Assembly (NCBI GenBank): GCA_036245525.1
Contig: BTPG01000004.1
Coordinates: forward strand, 17,364,131-17,428,130
Length of the DNA stretch: 64,000 nucleotides
Direction of reading: 5' to 3'
From: Semisulcospira habei
Lineage: Eukaryota; Mollusca; Gastropoda; Semisulcospiridae
The notes beneath the pieces were generated by a model. It was given only the letters and a program-made list of their open reading frames with translations. It had not been told where the DNA came from and made no database searches. This document shows, piece after piece, positions 1-11,159 of this stretch; position 1 is the first letter of the stretch; the number at the start of each line of letters is the position of its first letter. Position numbers and translations under genes: made by a program.

Positions 1-116
1 CAGCATATAATACTGAAGGAATCATAAGACACTATGCCCGTCACATTTCTATTGTATTGAGTATGAGTGCCTCTCATAGCCTGACATAAATATAGATAAG
101 TCGACAGGCAGACAAT

Positions 117-238
117 GAAAAATTCTAGTGATTATGATGCAGTGAATATCACCAAAGAATTAAAATAAATAGAGAGTGAAAAATTCTAGTGATTATGATG
201 CAGTGAATATCACCAAAGAATTAAAATAAATAGAGAGT
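117..238. repeat. 61-bp perfect tandem duplication
   Basis: Two identical 61-bp units lie head to tail (117-177 and 178-238), each running from 'gaaaaattctag' to 'aatagagagt'. No difference is visible between them, so the duplication is recent or is an assembly duplication. No coding content was recognised. Confidence 0.9.
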
Positions 239-596
239 CATAGTCTATTCTATGCTCACCCCCTTCCTTGTATAATGTGTATGAGTGCACGTCAAGACAA
301 TACAGTAACGGGAAAAAAGCGATGGGCATAAAATAAAGTATGCTACTGAAATGCTGAAAGGAGCCCAGAATATCATTTCAAACGCAGACAGAGGTCATAT
401 TCAGTTTTTATGCTTAACACCTTCCAAAAGTGAAAAGTCTCAGATAGGCATCATTATTAAAGCGCAACGTATGTTAGTAAAGCAATATTTCATTTTCTTT
501 CTCAGACACAGCTCACAATCAACGGTCGATGAAGATCTTGAATCGGCATCACATTGGAATATATTGTTAGAACTACAGGGTCATACCCTATTCTAT
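239..596. other. Unassigned sequence
   Basis: A+T-rich sequence with no recognised gene or repeat. A 121-codon open frame at 351-716 runs into the repeat family at 597-868, shows no known motif, and is not supported as a gene. Confidence 0.5.
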
Positions 597-868
597 TCTA
601 GAGACAGAGAGGGAGACAGGCTTTTGCACGATAGCTCAACAGTTAAAAAAATCATTATCATGGAAAAGACACACACACACTGTTACAACAAATTTAAAGA
701 AGAGAGAGTGAAATGAGTTAATTTTTTTTTTTTTAAACATACAGATGATGCAGTTTTTCTTAAATAAATTTGCGGACCCTCTATTATGCTCAGATGGGGG
801 TCTGCGTACCCTCTAAAATTTATACCCGGGGGTCTACAGACCCTTTAACCTGTTGTGAAAACAGAAGC
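597..868. repeat. Dispersed repeat R2, uninterrupted copy
   Basis: This stretch is closely matched in reverse complement by 57033-57145 plus 57979-58135. Shared landmarks are the 'gggtctacagaccc' block, 'tttgcggaccctct', 'cagatgatgcag' and the (ac)n block followed by 'aaagaagagagag'. Here the sequence is continuous, so it acts as the empty site for the 829-bp insertion found in the other copy. No open frame of note. Confidence 0.85.
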
Positions 869-924
869 CCTGACACTGCCATATGCAAGCTACATTATAG
901 TACTGACAGATAAGGATATAGACC

Positions 925-1083
925 AATGGCTTTAGTTCAAGGGTGGTGCCTGAATAGCTTGGCGCCAAGAGGCACCAAGCTATTCTGGCACTACCCTTGA
1001 ACTATTTTAGTCCGCTATTCTGGCACTACCCTTGAACTATGTTATTCCAACTAATTTCACACATTCCGAATGATAAGGGTTAA
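925..1083. mobile_element. TTAA MITE family M1, partial copy
   Basis: A hairpin of the M1 type: 'ttcaagggtggtgcc' pairs with a downstream 'ggcactacccttgaa', and the arms carry 'agcttgg' and 'ccaagct'. The right end is GGGTTAA at 1077-1083. The left TTAA end is not recognisable. Half of the right arm is duplicated (1011-1041). Confidence 0.7.
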
Positions 1084-1187
1084 ATAACAATATGCAGAGA
1101 AAGGTACACCAACAGAAGCACAATCACACACATTAAACACATTTCAACTTTGAAAGATACATGGAATGGGAGGGTGGTTCCATTGTT

Positions 1188-1359
1188 TTAACCCATTTCA
1201 TCCTGATACACCCATTGCTTGACATAAATTTGACCGAGGTGCCAAGCTATTCTGCCTCCATCCCTGAACAAAAATGGTTGATCTATCTCTAATCTGTAAT
1301 GTGGCATTCATAGGACATTAAGTATTTTTTAAAATCAGCCTCAGGATGTAATGGGTTAA
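1188..1359. mobile_element. TTAA-flanked MITE, family M1
   Basis: The element is bounded by TTAA on both sides (1188-1191 and 1356-1359), with ends CCCATTTCATCCTGA and TCAGGATGTAATGGG. TTAA target duplication with CCC...GGG ends is the hallmark of piggyBac-type transposition. It has no coding capacity and is a non-autonomous copy. It also gives the unoccupied version of the site that carries a second MITE at 11293. Confidence 0.85.
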
Positions 1360-1477
1360 ATGCCACACTGAAAGAAAAGTTTAGTTTTTTTGTTCGTCAG
1401 GATTTGAAAGTTGCTGATGTAGGTGAGCGGTGAATATGGTGGTGCTGACCAGGGTTTATTTTTCTAGGAAGAGGCCA

Positions 1478-2625
1478 GGGGTGCTGCTTATCTTCACTTC
1501 TTTACATCCTGTACACTGACGATTGTAGGAGTTGTCATGCTGACAATTACATTGTCAACTTTTCAGATGACAGTGCCTTACTTTCCCTTCAGCAAGGGTC
1601 ATCTGATGAACATGGACCCTCATTGAATGACTTTATTTGATTTTTTTTTTTTAGAGCTTAACGTGGGTAAGACATGTGACCTTATTGTTGATTTTAGGAT
1701 GAACAAGCAGAATCACAGTAAGACTATTATACATGATAAGGAAGTTGCCATTGTCCAGAAGTATAAATACTTAGGCACCATCTTCGATGATAAACTAAAC
1801 TGGGATGACAATACTGAAACTGCTGTGAAGAAAGTCCAACAGAGATTGTATTTTCTGAGAAAAAGCTGAACTCTTTCTCTGCTGACAGGACCATTTTAAC
1901 TTTGTTTTACAAATGTTTCTTAGAAAGCGTCCTGACTTTTTCGTTCATTTGCTGGTTCCCAAATCTTAGTGTTAAAAACAAAAACAATCTTCAGAGAATT
2001 GTTCATCTCAGCTCCAAGATCATTGGGGAAGAACAGAGAAGTTTAGCCGTGTTCTGCGATCGTCAGATTGTAAGAAAAGCTACTTCCATCCTGGCTAGTG
2101 ATGCTCACGTGATGAAAGACCTCTTTGAATTGCACTCGTCTGGCCGCCAATACAGACAACCATCATGTAAAACCAACCGCAGGAAACTGTCTTTCATCCC
2201 TGTTGCCGTCCGACCGTTAAATATTTTGTAAATCTACACAGCTGTTAAAAGTGTGTGTGCGTGTGGGTGTGTGTGTGTTTATTCAGCTGTTTCATCGCGG
2301 GGGTATCGCGGGCCTGGATGGACAGTTATAGAGGGTGAAAGTGGTAAGTAAGACATTAATGTGTTCGCTGATGTCGTTAATAATGCTCTTTAAGTTTTAA
2401 ATAATGTTTTAGTAATTGTATTAGTTTAGAGTTTAATATGTCTTAATATCAGTATTATAAGTCTTTCAGATTTAGCATATTAATATCAGGTACAAATGGG
2501 ATATTAGAATGTCCTGATATTAATTAATATTTATTGAATGACTTTTATTTGATTGTTCCACCCGTCCACACAAATGTAATTGCCCTTTAAGGGATAAATA
2601 AAGTTATTTGAATTTGAATTTGAAT
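1478..2625 (+). pseudogene. 5'-truncated CR1/Rex1-like LINE
   Basis: This is the 3' third of a non-LTR reverse transcriptase ORF, in broken frames (1627-1869 and 1902-2231). It is nearly identical to the longer copy at 37380-39530: both carry the LNVGKTCDLIVDFRMNK block, the KYLGTIFDDKL block and the C-terminal FELxxSGRxYRQP stretch. The 3' end is 'gggataaataaagttatt' followed by TTGAA-type repeats, typical of CR1/Rex1-like LINEs. The 5' end is lost by truncation near 1478. A T run at 1639-1651 replaces part of the coding sequence of the other copy. It cannot make an active enzyme. The clade assignment is tentative. Confidence 0.85.
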
Positions 2626-2870
2626 ATGGGCAAATTGGTCCACTCATTCCAAATTCAATGGGCCAATTCAATGAGCAGTGGGTCAATCATTTATCGCCAG
2701 GGTGATCGTCCAGAAAAACTTTAAAAAATGAAAAAAAGACAAAACACCCAGAGATTATGTAATTTAACTGCTCTCTCTGTGTATGTGTGTGAACACACAC
2801 ACACACACACACACACCCACATACACCCTCACACACACGCACTTCAGTCCTGACACTAACCTGCCTATCT
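2626..2870. repeat. Unassigned spacer with (AC)n microsatellite
   Basis: No gene was seen. A (TG)n-like then (AC)n tract lies at about 2778-2845, followed by the 3' end of the hAT remnant. Confidence 0.7.
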
Positions 2871-2886
2871 TTGCTGCTTCTCGTGT

Positions 2887-5124
2887 TTACTGCTTGTTGA
2901 CTCTGATCCGTCTGCTGGTTTTAGCCCATTTTCTCACAGCAACAGAAAAATCAAAGTCACCCATGGGACCTCCTTCTATCTTGACTCTCATTAACTGTTC
3001 ACATATGTCTGCTGACAGTCTGTTTCTGAGAGGTGGGCGAGTCAGATTTTGCACACTGAAGGCCCGTTCACAGTCACAGGTGTGGATGGGATGGGTTAGT
3101 GCCAAACAGACAAGCTGGTGCAGATGAGGACAGTTTAGATCTGCCGTTGCTGCAGGCTGGCAAGAGCTCCCCACAAACTGGACAAGGAGTGTGCAGGGTA
3201 CATGTTGGATTTTATGAACATCTTACATCTTGCATCGCATCCATTCCTCCATGACCCGGACAGTGGTGCATTGCAGAAAAGGTTCTGACCGACAGTTTTC
3301 CATCTGCACTGGTGTGATATTGAGGTGATTTGTAAAACTCGGCCACAGCTTCCAGTTCAGCATCACCCTATGACTCTAAATCCCTGTCTGGAACAAATTG
3401 AATGGGTCGCATTCTTAACACAGATAGTTTGAACATCATCTCTGAGTCAGGGAATCTTTTATGCATGTTGTTGATCATAGCCTGCAGACATTTTCTTTTC
3501 ACCCCATCAAAGTTAGAAGCATTCTTTGCAATTCTGTGATTCTTGAAGACTCCATCACTTATAGGGCCCAGGGATGCCTTAACTACATGTATTATATGTC
3601 TCTTTTTATGCTGGGTCCAATTTATTCCCAATTAAGCCTGTTATCCTTTTCATTTATCATTTGAACTACTTAGCTCTGTGTGTGTGTGTGTGTGGAGGGG
3701 AGGGGGGGGGGGAGAGAGTTTATGAGTATGTCTGCCTATGTAAACAGTGCTGTCAATTGTCTGCAAGTATTATGTTTTACTTTTTATATGTATGTCCATG
3801 TGTAGATAGTCTTGTAGTTGTTAGCAACGGCAGGTTTGTAAAATGGCTGTGTCAATGACGATGTCAATGCCTTAACAACTGTTGTAAAATAAAGTTTCAT
3901 TGATTCATCTTTCAAGTCTTCTTCAAGCTGAGAGAAGTATGCTGGTGTGCCTTCCTCCACTCTGTCATCTTTCATTTTCTCAAGATCACTGATGCACATC
4001 AAGACGTTCACCTTAACACCACCAATGTCAATGTCTTTCCTCTGAAAAAAAACTGACTCAGTCGCGTAATTGGCTGCAGCCAGTCCATCATTGAATAGCT
4101 TAGTTTGAGTTCCTGAGCAATTTTCTTCTTCAGCCCACTGACCTTTGGATCATTTGCTGCAGCTCTGGCATCAAAGAAAGTGATCAGGGAGTCAAGTACG
4201 ATAAACCGTCTCCAGGGGTGCTGAAGGACAGCCAACTGACAGCATGTACTTCTTTATATTTCACAACAGAATCATCCAAAATTTTCTGAATGCTTTCAAG
4301 CTGATCACTCTTTGTGGGGGACTTGTAAAAGTAGTAGAAGATGCTTGTGATGGTGTCCTTGAAGTTCTTTATGGCTGGAACATTTTCAGCAGCTTACTCG
4401 GACACAAGTGCTACTCTGTGCGCAAGTGAGGGTTGACCTCAAGGAAATGACCTGTCAGTCCCTTCTTCTGGCCTGTCATGACAGATGCTCTATCAGTTCC
4501 TAGTCCAGATATCTAATTTATTGGAATCTGCCATTTATCCAGTTGTTCTTTGATGGCTGTAAAGATACCTTTTTCCGCTTGCGTCAGTGATCCTTACATC
4601 TGTCAAGAAGAAAGTTGAAGGTTTCAGTGACACTGGATCCACCACTCTCACACATACTGCTAACTTGTGATTGCCCACAATGTCTGTGCTTTCGTCTGTA
4701 AACAGTGTAATGACACCTTCACCTTCTGTTTGATGTTTTCATCTATAATATCTGACAACACTTGCAAACGTCCCTGTGCAGATGAGGTGCTTGAATAATC
4801 TGTTTTCTCACCACACTTCAGATGCTCAATATATGGGACCTTTATAAGTTTCAGAAATGCCAGCAATAACTGGTATTTATGCAGAGATAGACTTTCCTGG
4901 CAGAGCCAAAATATGGCCTTCATGGTGCTTTAAACAGCTTCTTCTTCTTTCGAAAAAGCTTTTTCTGATGCAGCTGCCATTTTTTCCCGTTCCTCTGGCG
5001 CTGCCATGGCTTGCTGATGGTCACTACCGCTCACATATCTGGTCAGAGTGCTCATTCGGAAGTTAGACGTTCCTTGGGCCATTGTGTTATTGAACTTGAG
5101 CGATCTGCAGTCTTTGCAAAACAT
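2887..5124 (-). pseudogene. Decayed hAT-type transposase (ZNF862-like)
   Basis: Minus-strand fragments lie in order: 4930-5124 (N-terminal CxxC-type start 'MFCKDC' and a 'GTSNFRMSTLTRY' block), 4660-4923, 4008-4235, 3784-4011, 3368-3631 and 2887-3174. The last holds a hAT dimerisation-like tail (DCERAFSVQNL...RLS...L.RVKIEGG). This block order resembles hAT transposase-derived proteins of the ZNF862/KIAA1586 kind. Frames change between fragments, stops intervene, and a TG/G-rich microsatellite (3675-3712) is inserted, so the gene is dead. It was a DNA-binding transposase domesticable in other lineages, but there is no sign of that here. Family assignment is from motif memory. Confidence 0.7.
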
Positions 5125-5931
5125 AACGCCGTTCTCATACCTGAGCCAGGGATATGTGTATGCAGCTAACCCATTTGAAAGTTTCTTTTCTACTCTTCAT
5201 GTTTCGAACTTGAACTTGTAGACGACCCTGCATCCAGGTTTCCCGGTGCAGATGATAGCCCTGCATCCAGTTCAGGAGCAGACAACGAAGAACATGAGGC
5301 TGTCTCACTTTCAGGCACAGAGATTACTACCGTTCTTTTCTGCATAAAAGCAGTGTCTGCTGTCCTTTAGCAGGCTTAAGTTTTTTCTTTGGAGGCATTA
5401 GGGACAGAGAAGCTGGATTTGGCTGGTGACGTTAGATCTAACAGGGAGACAATCCTTCTTTCAAAGTGAAATGTTTTCTGAGAGTTAGGTCGGCTTATAG
5501 AATGATAGTTCTCATTGTTCGAATAATAATGAGTGAACCAACTGCAGGCTAGAATCTATATTGAGTAGCATAATGACCCCTGACACATTCCTAAAGCAAT
5601 CACAGCGAACAGCACCGATCGAATTGTCAGGGTACCTTTTTCAGTTTCATTCTAAGCCAGTTGTGGTGAGCTGGTTTGTTACAAGTATCAATTATAGAGT
5701 TGTCACAAAACAAACACACGGCTGGTGCGCGTGCACATAAAAACGATGCACCCGATGTCGCGCACCCTGGAAAAGCAATGACCAAAATGAGACTCAATGC
5801 ATCAATTGGCGTGGGGCGCGTTCCAAAAATGAACACTGTTGACTACTGAAATACAAACGACACACCACAACACCAAATACACACAAACATTTTCAACTGG
5901 CTATAGCAGCTGTTGCATATCTGGGACTCAC
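5125..5931. other. Intronic or flanking sequence
   Basis: This lies between the transposase remnant and the most downstream host exon. The part up to about 5420 may be the upstream end of the hAT remnant. No further exon with consistent phase was recognised, so the host gene probably continues beyond position 1. Confidence 0.4.
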
Positions 5932-6152
5932 CATCCAACAGGGGGTTATCCATGACATCTTTTGGTGGCCTTGGGGGTGCAGGCAAGTGCATCCATCCCT
6001 GGTGTACTGGTTTAGGCATCAGTAGCTGTTTACAGTTAGTGACTGGTGGACAGGGGCTGGTGTTCCTGCTGCCAGACGGTAGTTGCTTGGCTGATGAGGA
6101 TCGCAATGCTTTCTTTGACTTGCTTGGAGGAAGAAGTTCGTCCTTGTTCTTT
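5932..6152 (-). CDS. Host gene exon G (Ser/Pro-rich segment)
   Basis: This is the seventh exon found of the minus-strand host gene. The acceptor is 'ttggcacag' just above 6152. The donor GTGAGT lies at 5931-5926. The 221-nt exon enters in phase 2, with its first base completing the GG- codon left by the exon at 8971-9092, and it leaves after one base of a codon. The peptide starts KNKDELLPPSKSKKALRSSS and then becomes rich in Pro, Ser and Cys, ending in a PAPPRPPKD stretch and NPLLDG. That composition suggests a disordered linker or SH3-binding-type tail rather than a folded domain. Function is unknown. The next exon downstream would lie below 5926 or outside the window. Confidence 0.8.
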
Positions 6153-6173
6153 CTGTGCCAATGACTAAGAGAA

Positions 6174-8350
6174 ACAAGAATGGCAAAGCCTTAAGGCTCA
6201 CATGCAGGAACTATCCAGTTCTAAATTAAGTAAACGGTGGGCTTTTGTACCAGTGAAATCCATTTTTTCAAAATGTATGTATTTTTCAATCTTCTGTCAA
6301 TTTCCCATGACCCTTGACACTTCTGAGTAGTAAGCCAAAACAGTATGCATAGAAAGGTATTATGAGCTACCTTTCTGCCAAATTTCCTTAACTCTTTCCC
6401 ATCAAAAAGCTTTCGGTTTAGTGTTAGCCCAAACAAACCCTTAGCCATCGAAACGCTTATGTTATAGCGTTGTGCTCGTTGCCATCTATAGACGAGTCGC
6501 TAGTATTCTAGGGTTGAGTTTTTACAAAAAATCGCATGAAGTACAGCTATCGGTCTAAGGCAAGCAACTACTATAATATGTTTCACCAACCATTTCTAAA
6601 ATATCTGAAAGTGAATGCCCTTGTTGGATGGTTTCAGAACAAGGTCAAAGTGGCTGACAAGGTGCCTTGGATCGCCGCCGACGATGAGCTTGTTCAATTC
6701 TCATGAGCGCGTTTCAACAGTGATTTTTAGCTTGTAAAATTGTGATTCAAGAAGTGACAGATCTCTTGTGTGATTTCTTTGTTTGTGGAATACATTTTTC
6801 TGCCATGTTGGTGAGTAAATTTGGGTTTTTCGTTGCATGTGCTTACACTGTTGCGACCAAAACCACGTTTCTCATTTTTTGCTCCGCAATGTTTGTTCTG
6901 TTGCATAATAATCAAATTGGTTCGACTTCCCACTAAACTGATGCACAAACACGCGCAGTTCTGAAAAATACTTTTAATGCTCTTTCCAATGATACCCAAT
7001 TTATTTATGGTTGTTACTGTTAGCTGTTAGCTTGGGAGGCTGTGAAAATTAATTCAATCTTCACCAAAAATGTATGTCACCAGGGAACACACGTCCTTTT
7101 TCCTGCTACATCTTCAGGGAACTGACTCGCTGAAAATTTTACGATGAGAAAGAGTTGAAGTTTTGCAAAAGTGCTGAAAAACCCCTAAAATTCTACTTTT
7201 TTCACATCATTTGCCGATCTCTTGTGACCCTTGACCTTTTAGAGGGGTCATCCAAATTAGCATACATACAAAGGTCTTACCATCAGGTATCTTTGGACCA
7301 AGTTTGGGGTTGGAGATGTAAATAGTATTTTTGTAAAGAAATAGCTATTTGTGACCTATTTCCTGATCTCCTGAAACCCTTGACTTTTCCAAGGGGTTAT
7401 CCAAATTAGAATGTATAGGAAGGTTTTTACCATAAGGTATTTCTGCACCAAGGTTGGGTGTGAAGTTATGAATAGTATTTGAGAAAAAACATTTTTTGTC
7501 AAAATATGGCTATTTTTACATATTTCCTGATCTCTTGTGACCCTTAACCTTTCCGAAGGGTCATCAAAATTAACATGCACAGAAAGGTCTTACCATCAGG
7601 TATCTTTGTACCAAGTTTGGGTTTGAAGTTGTGAATAGTATTTGAGAAAAATATAATTTTGTCCAAATATGACTATTATTTACCTATATCCCGATTCCCT
7701 TGTGATCTTGACCTTTGCGAGAGGTCAATGCAATTGATATGCTTAGAAAGGTCTTGCAACAAAGTATCCTTGGGCCAAGTTTGAAGACTGTAGCTTGAAT
7801 GGTCTCCGATCCGAGAAAATGCCATCGTTAAAGTTTACCACGGATGCCAAATGACACAGGATCGACCACTGGCCCAGAACATAGACTCACTTTTGCTTTA
7901 CACATGAGCCAAAAAAATCTTTTGTCAAAATAGCCATTCTTTATACCTATTTCCTGATCTCTTGTGATCCTTGAACTTTCCGAGTCATCATCCAAATTAG
8001 TATACGTAGAAAGGTCTTGCTATTAGATGCCTATGTACCAAGTTTGTATTTGATGTTGTGAACAGTATTTGAAAAAAACAAATTTTGTCAAAATATGGCT
8101 ATTTTTTACCTATATCCTGATCCCCTTTGAGCCTGACCTTTAAGAGAGGCCAATGAAATTTGTATGTTTAGAAAGGCCTTGCCAGAAAGTATCCTTGGGC
8201 CAAGTTTGAAGACTGTGGCTTGAATAATCTCTGAGAAAAATCCAACATTTAATTTTTACCACAGATGACGGTGGACGAACAGCGGACGGACGGCGGACAG
8301 ACGACCACTAGCCCAGAACACAGGCTCACTTTTGAATCACACCTAAGCCA
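6174..8350. repeat. Tandem-repeat element T1 (about 160-bp internal units)
   Basis: The element starts 'aagaatggcaaagcc' and ends 'cacacctaagccaaaa'. Its middle is built from roughly 150-170-bp degenerate units, each with a 'gaccttgacctttnnga' block, 'catccaaattagnatg', 'agaaaggtcttaccatcag' and 'tttgtaccaagtttgggt'. Two copies may be joined here, since an end-like 'cacatgagccaaaa' also occurs at 7902-7915. Other copies are at 36838, 46551, 48776 and 57150. It has no coding capacity and looks like a non-autonomous DNA element carrying satellite-like units. Confidence 0.8.
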
Positions 8351-8970
8351 AAAGATGACACACACAGCAAACCAGTAAGCAATGTGTCTTCAGCCTGACA
8401 TCAGGCTTAAATGGCCTGCACAAAGGAGTGCATGAGCAAATTCAGGCTGATGTCAAGCCAAAAAATATTTTCTTTCTGGGGAATAAAATGCATAAATAAT
8501 CACTGAATGTAGACCAAAAAAAAAAGTGGCTGTTTTGCACTTGCCATTTCAAAGGTTATTTCTTTCCATCTTGGTTATTTCTAATCACTGAATGTGTAAG
8601 AATTTCTCTTCAAGACAGTATGCTGTGTTTGCAGTAAAACTTGTCAGCTGTATGTCATATCAATGTACTCAGTCTTTATGGATGGCGCCTTCATTTCAAA
8701 TATATATGTACATGTATATACAGTAAAAAAAGTCTTAAAAGACAGGCACTTTCTTTTAAAAAAATCTTGGAAAGGCAAACATTAATTTTCACTCGGTATT
8801 AAAGACCATCATTTAGGTGGCTGCATCAACTTACATGATGGTCCCTAATGACAGATTATCTCTGCCAAGGGTGATTGCTCAAAACAGGTTCTATTGTAAA
8901 ACACTGTCAGGTCCAAAATCACAGACCAGACTAAATCTGATAACCACAGAGCACTAGTAACTCCACTCAC
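8351..8970. other. Intron sequence
   Basis: A+T-rich intron of the host gene. No motif was recognised apart from short A runs. Confidence 0.6.
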
Positions 8971-9092
8971 CCATTCTCACCCCAAGAATCAATTTCTTCC
9001 TGGTTGCGCCGCAGTTCCATCTGCTGCAATCGCTGTAAGCTGCGTTGTGCCAGGTCTGCATCTTCATCTGCCTTGCCCAAGTTGCCATTAAC
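8971..9092 (-). CDS. Host gene exon F (coiled-coil segment)
   Basis: A 122-nt minus-strand exon. The acceptor is 'gcataag' above 9092, with a short pyrimidine stretch before it. The preferred donor GTGAGT is at 8970-8965. An alternative GTGAGA donor lies at 8980-8975. It begins in phase 0 and ends with two bases of a codon, which fits exon G exactly. The peptide has a DEDADLAQRSLQRLQQME core, alternating hydrophobic and charged residues as in a coiled coil, and ends near EEIDSWGENG. No known domain was recognised. Confidence 0.8.
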
Positions 9093-9556
9093 CTTATGCA
9101 AACCAAGTTAAAATACCAATACACTATCTAACACCAAGTCAACACAACAATATACAATCTACGTTCAATAAAGCCAAATTTTAAAAATACAACAAAACAT
9201 CTTTCAATTGCATCACTGCAATTAGACATTTTGTGAATGTGTTTAATTTTGTGTACAATGTCCAATATTACACATTGTGGTCTAAGGGATGCACTTATTT
9301 TGAACACCACAAGTTTTAATTCTTTCACTACTGATAGTTTTACAAAATGCCAGCTGCTACACCTTATGTTTCTGTAATCATCTCCAAATGATAACCCTGT
9401 CTGCCCACAGGAGACGGAAACATTTAAATTTTAAATGTTCAGGAATAATATTTTGGATCCCCATGAGCCCCCACCTTTGCAGATCTATGCAATTTACACC
9501 TGGGTGTTAGTCACTGTACTACAACAGCGAAGGGATTAACAAATCTCAAGCCTCAC
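9093..9556. other. Intron sequence with degenerate MITE-like hairpin
   Basis: Host intron. At about 9318-9540 there is a sequence loosely like the TTAA MITEs (trailing 'gaagggattaac'), but the ends are degenerate. Nothing else was recognised. Confidence 0.4.
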
Positions 9557-9676
9557 CTCTTGTCGCCTCTGTTCCCTCAACCTCTGTAGTTCATCGTCAC
9601 GTTCCTGTTGCTTTTGCTCCAGAGCCTTCTTTCTTTCTTGCTGCAGCTGGTGCTCTGTGTGCCGCGGTGGCTGCAC
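9557..9676 (-). CDS. Host gene exon E (Glu/Gln/Arg-rich helix)
   Basis: A 120-nt exon on the minus strand. The donor GTGAGG is at 9556-9551. The acceptor is either 'gcgaaag' at 9677 or 'tgcag' at 9671, and both keep phase 0. The peptide is almost pure charged helix, with EHQLQQERKKALEQKQQERD followed by ELQRLREQRRQE, strongly suggesting a single alpha-helix or coiled coil. An (ATT)n microsatellite (9689-9719) sits immediately upstream of the acceptor in transcript order and supplies an unusual tract at the 3' splice site. Confidence 0.8.
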
Positions 9677-9684
9677 CTTTCGCA

Positions 9685-9688
<4 letters not shown>

Positions 9689-9719
<31 letters not shown>
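9689..9719. repeat. (AAT)n microsatellite
   Basis: About ten ATA/AAT repeats directly beside the 3' splice site of exon E. Length variation here could affect splicing of the host gene. Confidence 0.95.
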
Positions 9720-9722
<3 letters not shown>

Positions 9723-10294
9723 GCTATTGTATAGCACTGTTTTCCAGGCAAACACTGGACTCATTGCGCATGCACAACAGCGCACTCTCTCTCAGACACA
9801 CGCACAATTATCCACTACTTTAACCCACCCCATCCCTTCCCAACACCTTACATCCACTTCCATCCAGAATCAGAATAAAAGGCAGTCAACAGTGAGCTAA
9901 AGGTGATATTATACCAAAACATGATTACTTGATTATTTAAATTCAGTCTATGAAATGTAGGTGTGAACAATATAAAACAAGGCCACACAGCTATCACCTG
10001 TTCATCTACACTCATCATATATGAGCTGGTCTGTGATTTTGGACATTATCGAATATTCAGAACTTTGATCTCTGTTACAGTGGTTTTTCCTTTCTACTAC
10101 TTGTTACAACAGAAATAACTTACAAATAATTATATTCTTGCTGTTCTTGAACGATGATTATTTATTGCCATTTGTCATGAAACACAGGAATATAGTATGT
10201 TGTCCTCACACACACACACACACAGCCTAACAAGACAGGTGCTCTCTTAAAGAGAAGTACTGAAGGTCAAAAAGTGTTATTTGTCCTTACCCCT
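9720..10294. other. Intron sequence
   Basis: Host intron. A short (AC)n run lies at 10208-10224. Nothing else was recognised. Confidence 0.5.
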
Positions 10295-10469
10295 TTTAGC
10301 CCTGGATCCCTACAGCAGGAGATGGATTGATCAGAATAATTCAAGGTAGTGCCAGGTGAGCTTCGCGCCTTGAATTATCATGATCAATCCATCTCATACA
10401 ACTGATACATAGTCATTAGGCAACAATTCCACAATTTGAGAAATGGGACCTTGGGGCAAAAAGGGTTAA
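10295..10469. mobile_element. M1-type MITE, degenerate left end
   Basis: A hairpin with arms 'agatggattgatca' and 'tgatcaatccatct', and 'gataattcaagg'-type inner arms. The right end is GGGTTAA at 10463-10469. The left end is damaged. The element sits about 50 bp from the donor end of exon D, on its downstream intron side. Confidence 0.65.
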
Positions 10470-10520
10470 TGAAAGGTGACTCTCAAAACAGATTCTGCTG
10501 TAACTTTGCAAAATGTCCAC

Positions 10521-10670
10521 CTTCATGAGCTCGTGATATTCCTGCAGCTGTTCCTGGAGGCGTTGCGAGCGATACTCCTGCTCCTCCAAGCTCCAGTCGT
10601 CCTGACCCCCACGCATACCTCCAAAGACAGACAACTTTCCAGGTTTGGATACAGATGCCTTACCAGATTC
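10521..10670 (-). CDS. Host gene exon D
   Basis: A 150-nt minus-strand exon in phase 0 at both ends. The acceptor is 'gacattttcag' above 10670, a good pyrimidine-AG site. The donor GTGGAC at 10520-10515 is weak. The peptide has a Lys/Ser start (ESGKASVSKPGKLSVFGG), then MRGGQDDWSLEEQE and QRLQEQLQEYHELMK, again helix-forming. The frame stays open past the donor, so the exact 3' edge is the least certain of the seven exons. No family was recognised. Confidence 0.75.
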
Positions 10671-11155
10671 CTGAAAATGTCAACATGCAGTTTTCATGGA
10701 AAACAGTCCAAAATTTGACTTAACCCTTGAACCCCACCCAACTACAAGAGGTACAGATCCTCGTAAGCCCCGACAACTGCAGGGGCTCATGAGGATCTAT
10801 GCCTCTTTTTTAAACCACTTTGTATCCATGGTCCTTTTGATGGTTGGAGATCATACACGATTAATTAGCAAACAATGCAGGGCAAAAACTCATTGTGACA
10901 AGTTCAAATTGCAGAATTCCACATTTTTACAAAACTATCCCATAGACTAAGCTACAAATTGTGGATTAAACGCCCGGACAAACATGCAACATTGAACGTT
11001 TGTCCAGGCTTTTAATCCACTGTTTACATACAAACATGCAATTTTGACCTAGTTCTGATTTCCAAAAAGCCAACTAATATAGGGTGGGTACAATGAATTA
11101 TGTAGCCAGTTCCCCAGTTGTGTGCTGTGATTTTAGATGTTGTGACCTTGATACA
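10671..11155. other. Intron sequence with two hairpins
   Basis: A sequence starting TTAACCC at about 10720 contains 'gatcctcgtaagcccc' and its inverted 'ggggctcatgaggatc', like the M2 MITE at 27343, but a right TTAA end is not clear. A second hairpin, 'gcccggacaaac' with 'gtttgtccaggc', lies at 10971-11013. Confidence 0.5.
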
Positions 11156-11159
11156 CTAT

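Noticed and set aside
351..716. 121-codon open frame
   Set aside because: It runs through repeat R2, with (AC)n and low-complexity parts, and no motif, homologue or splice context was recognised.
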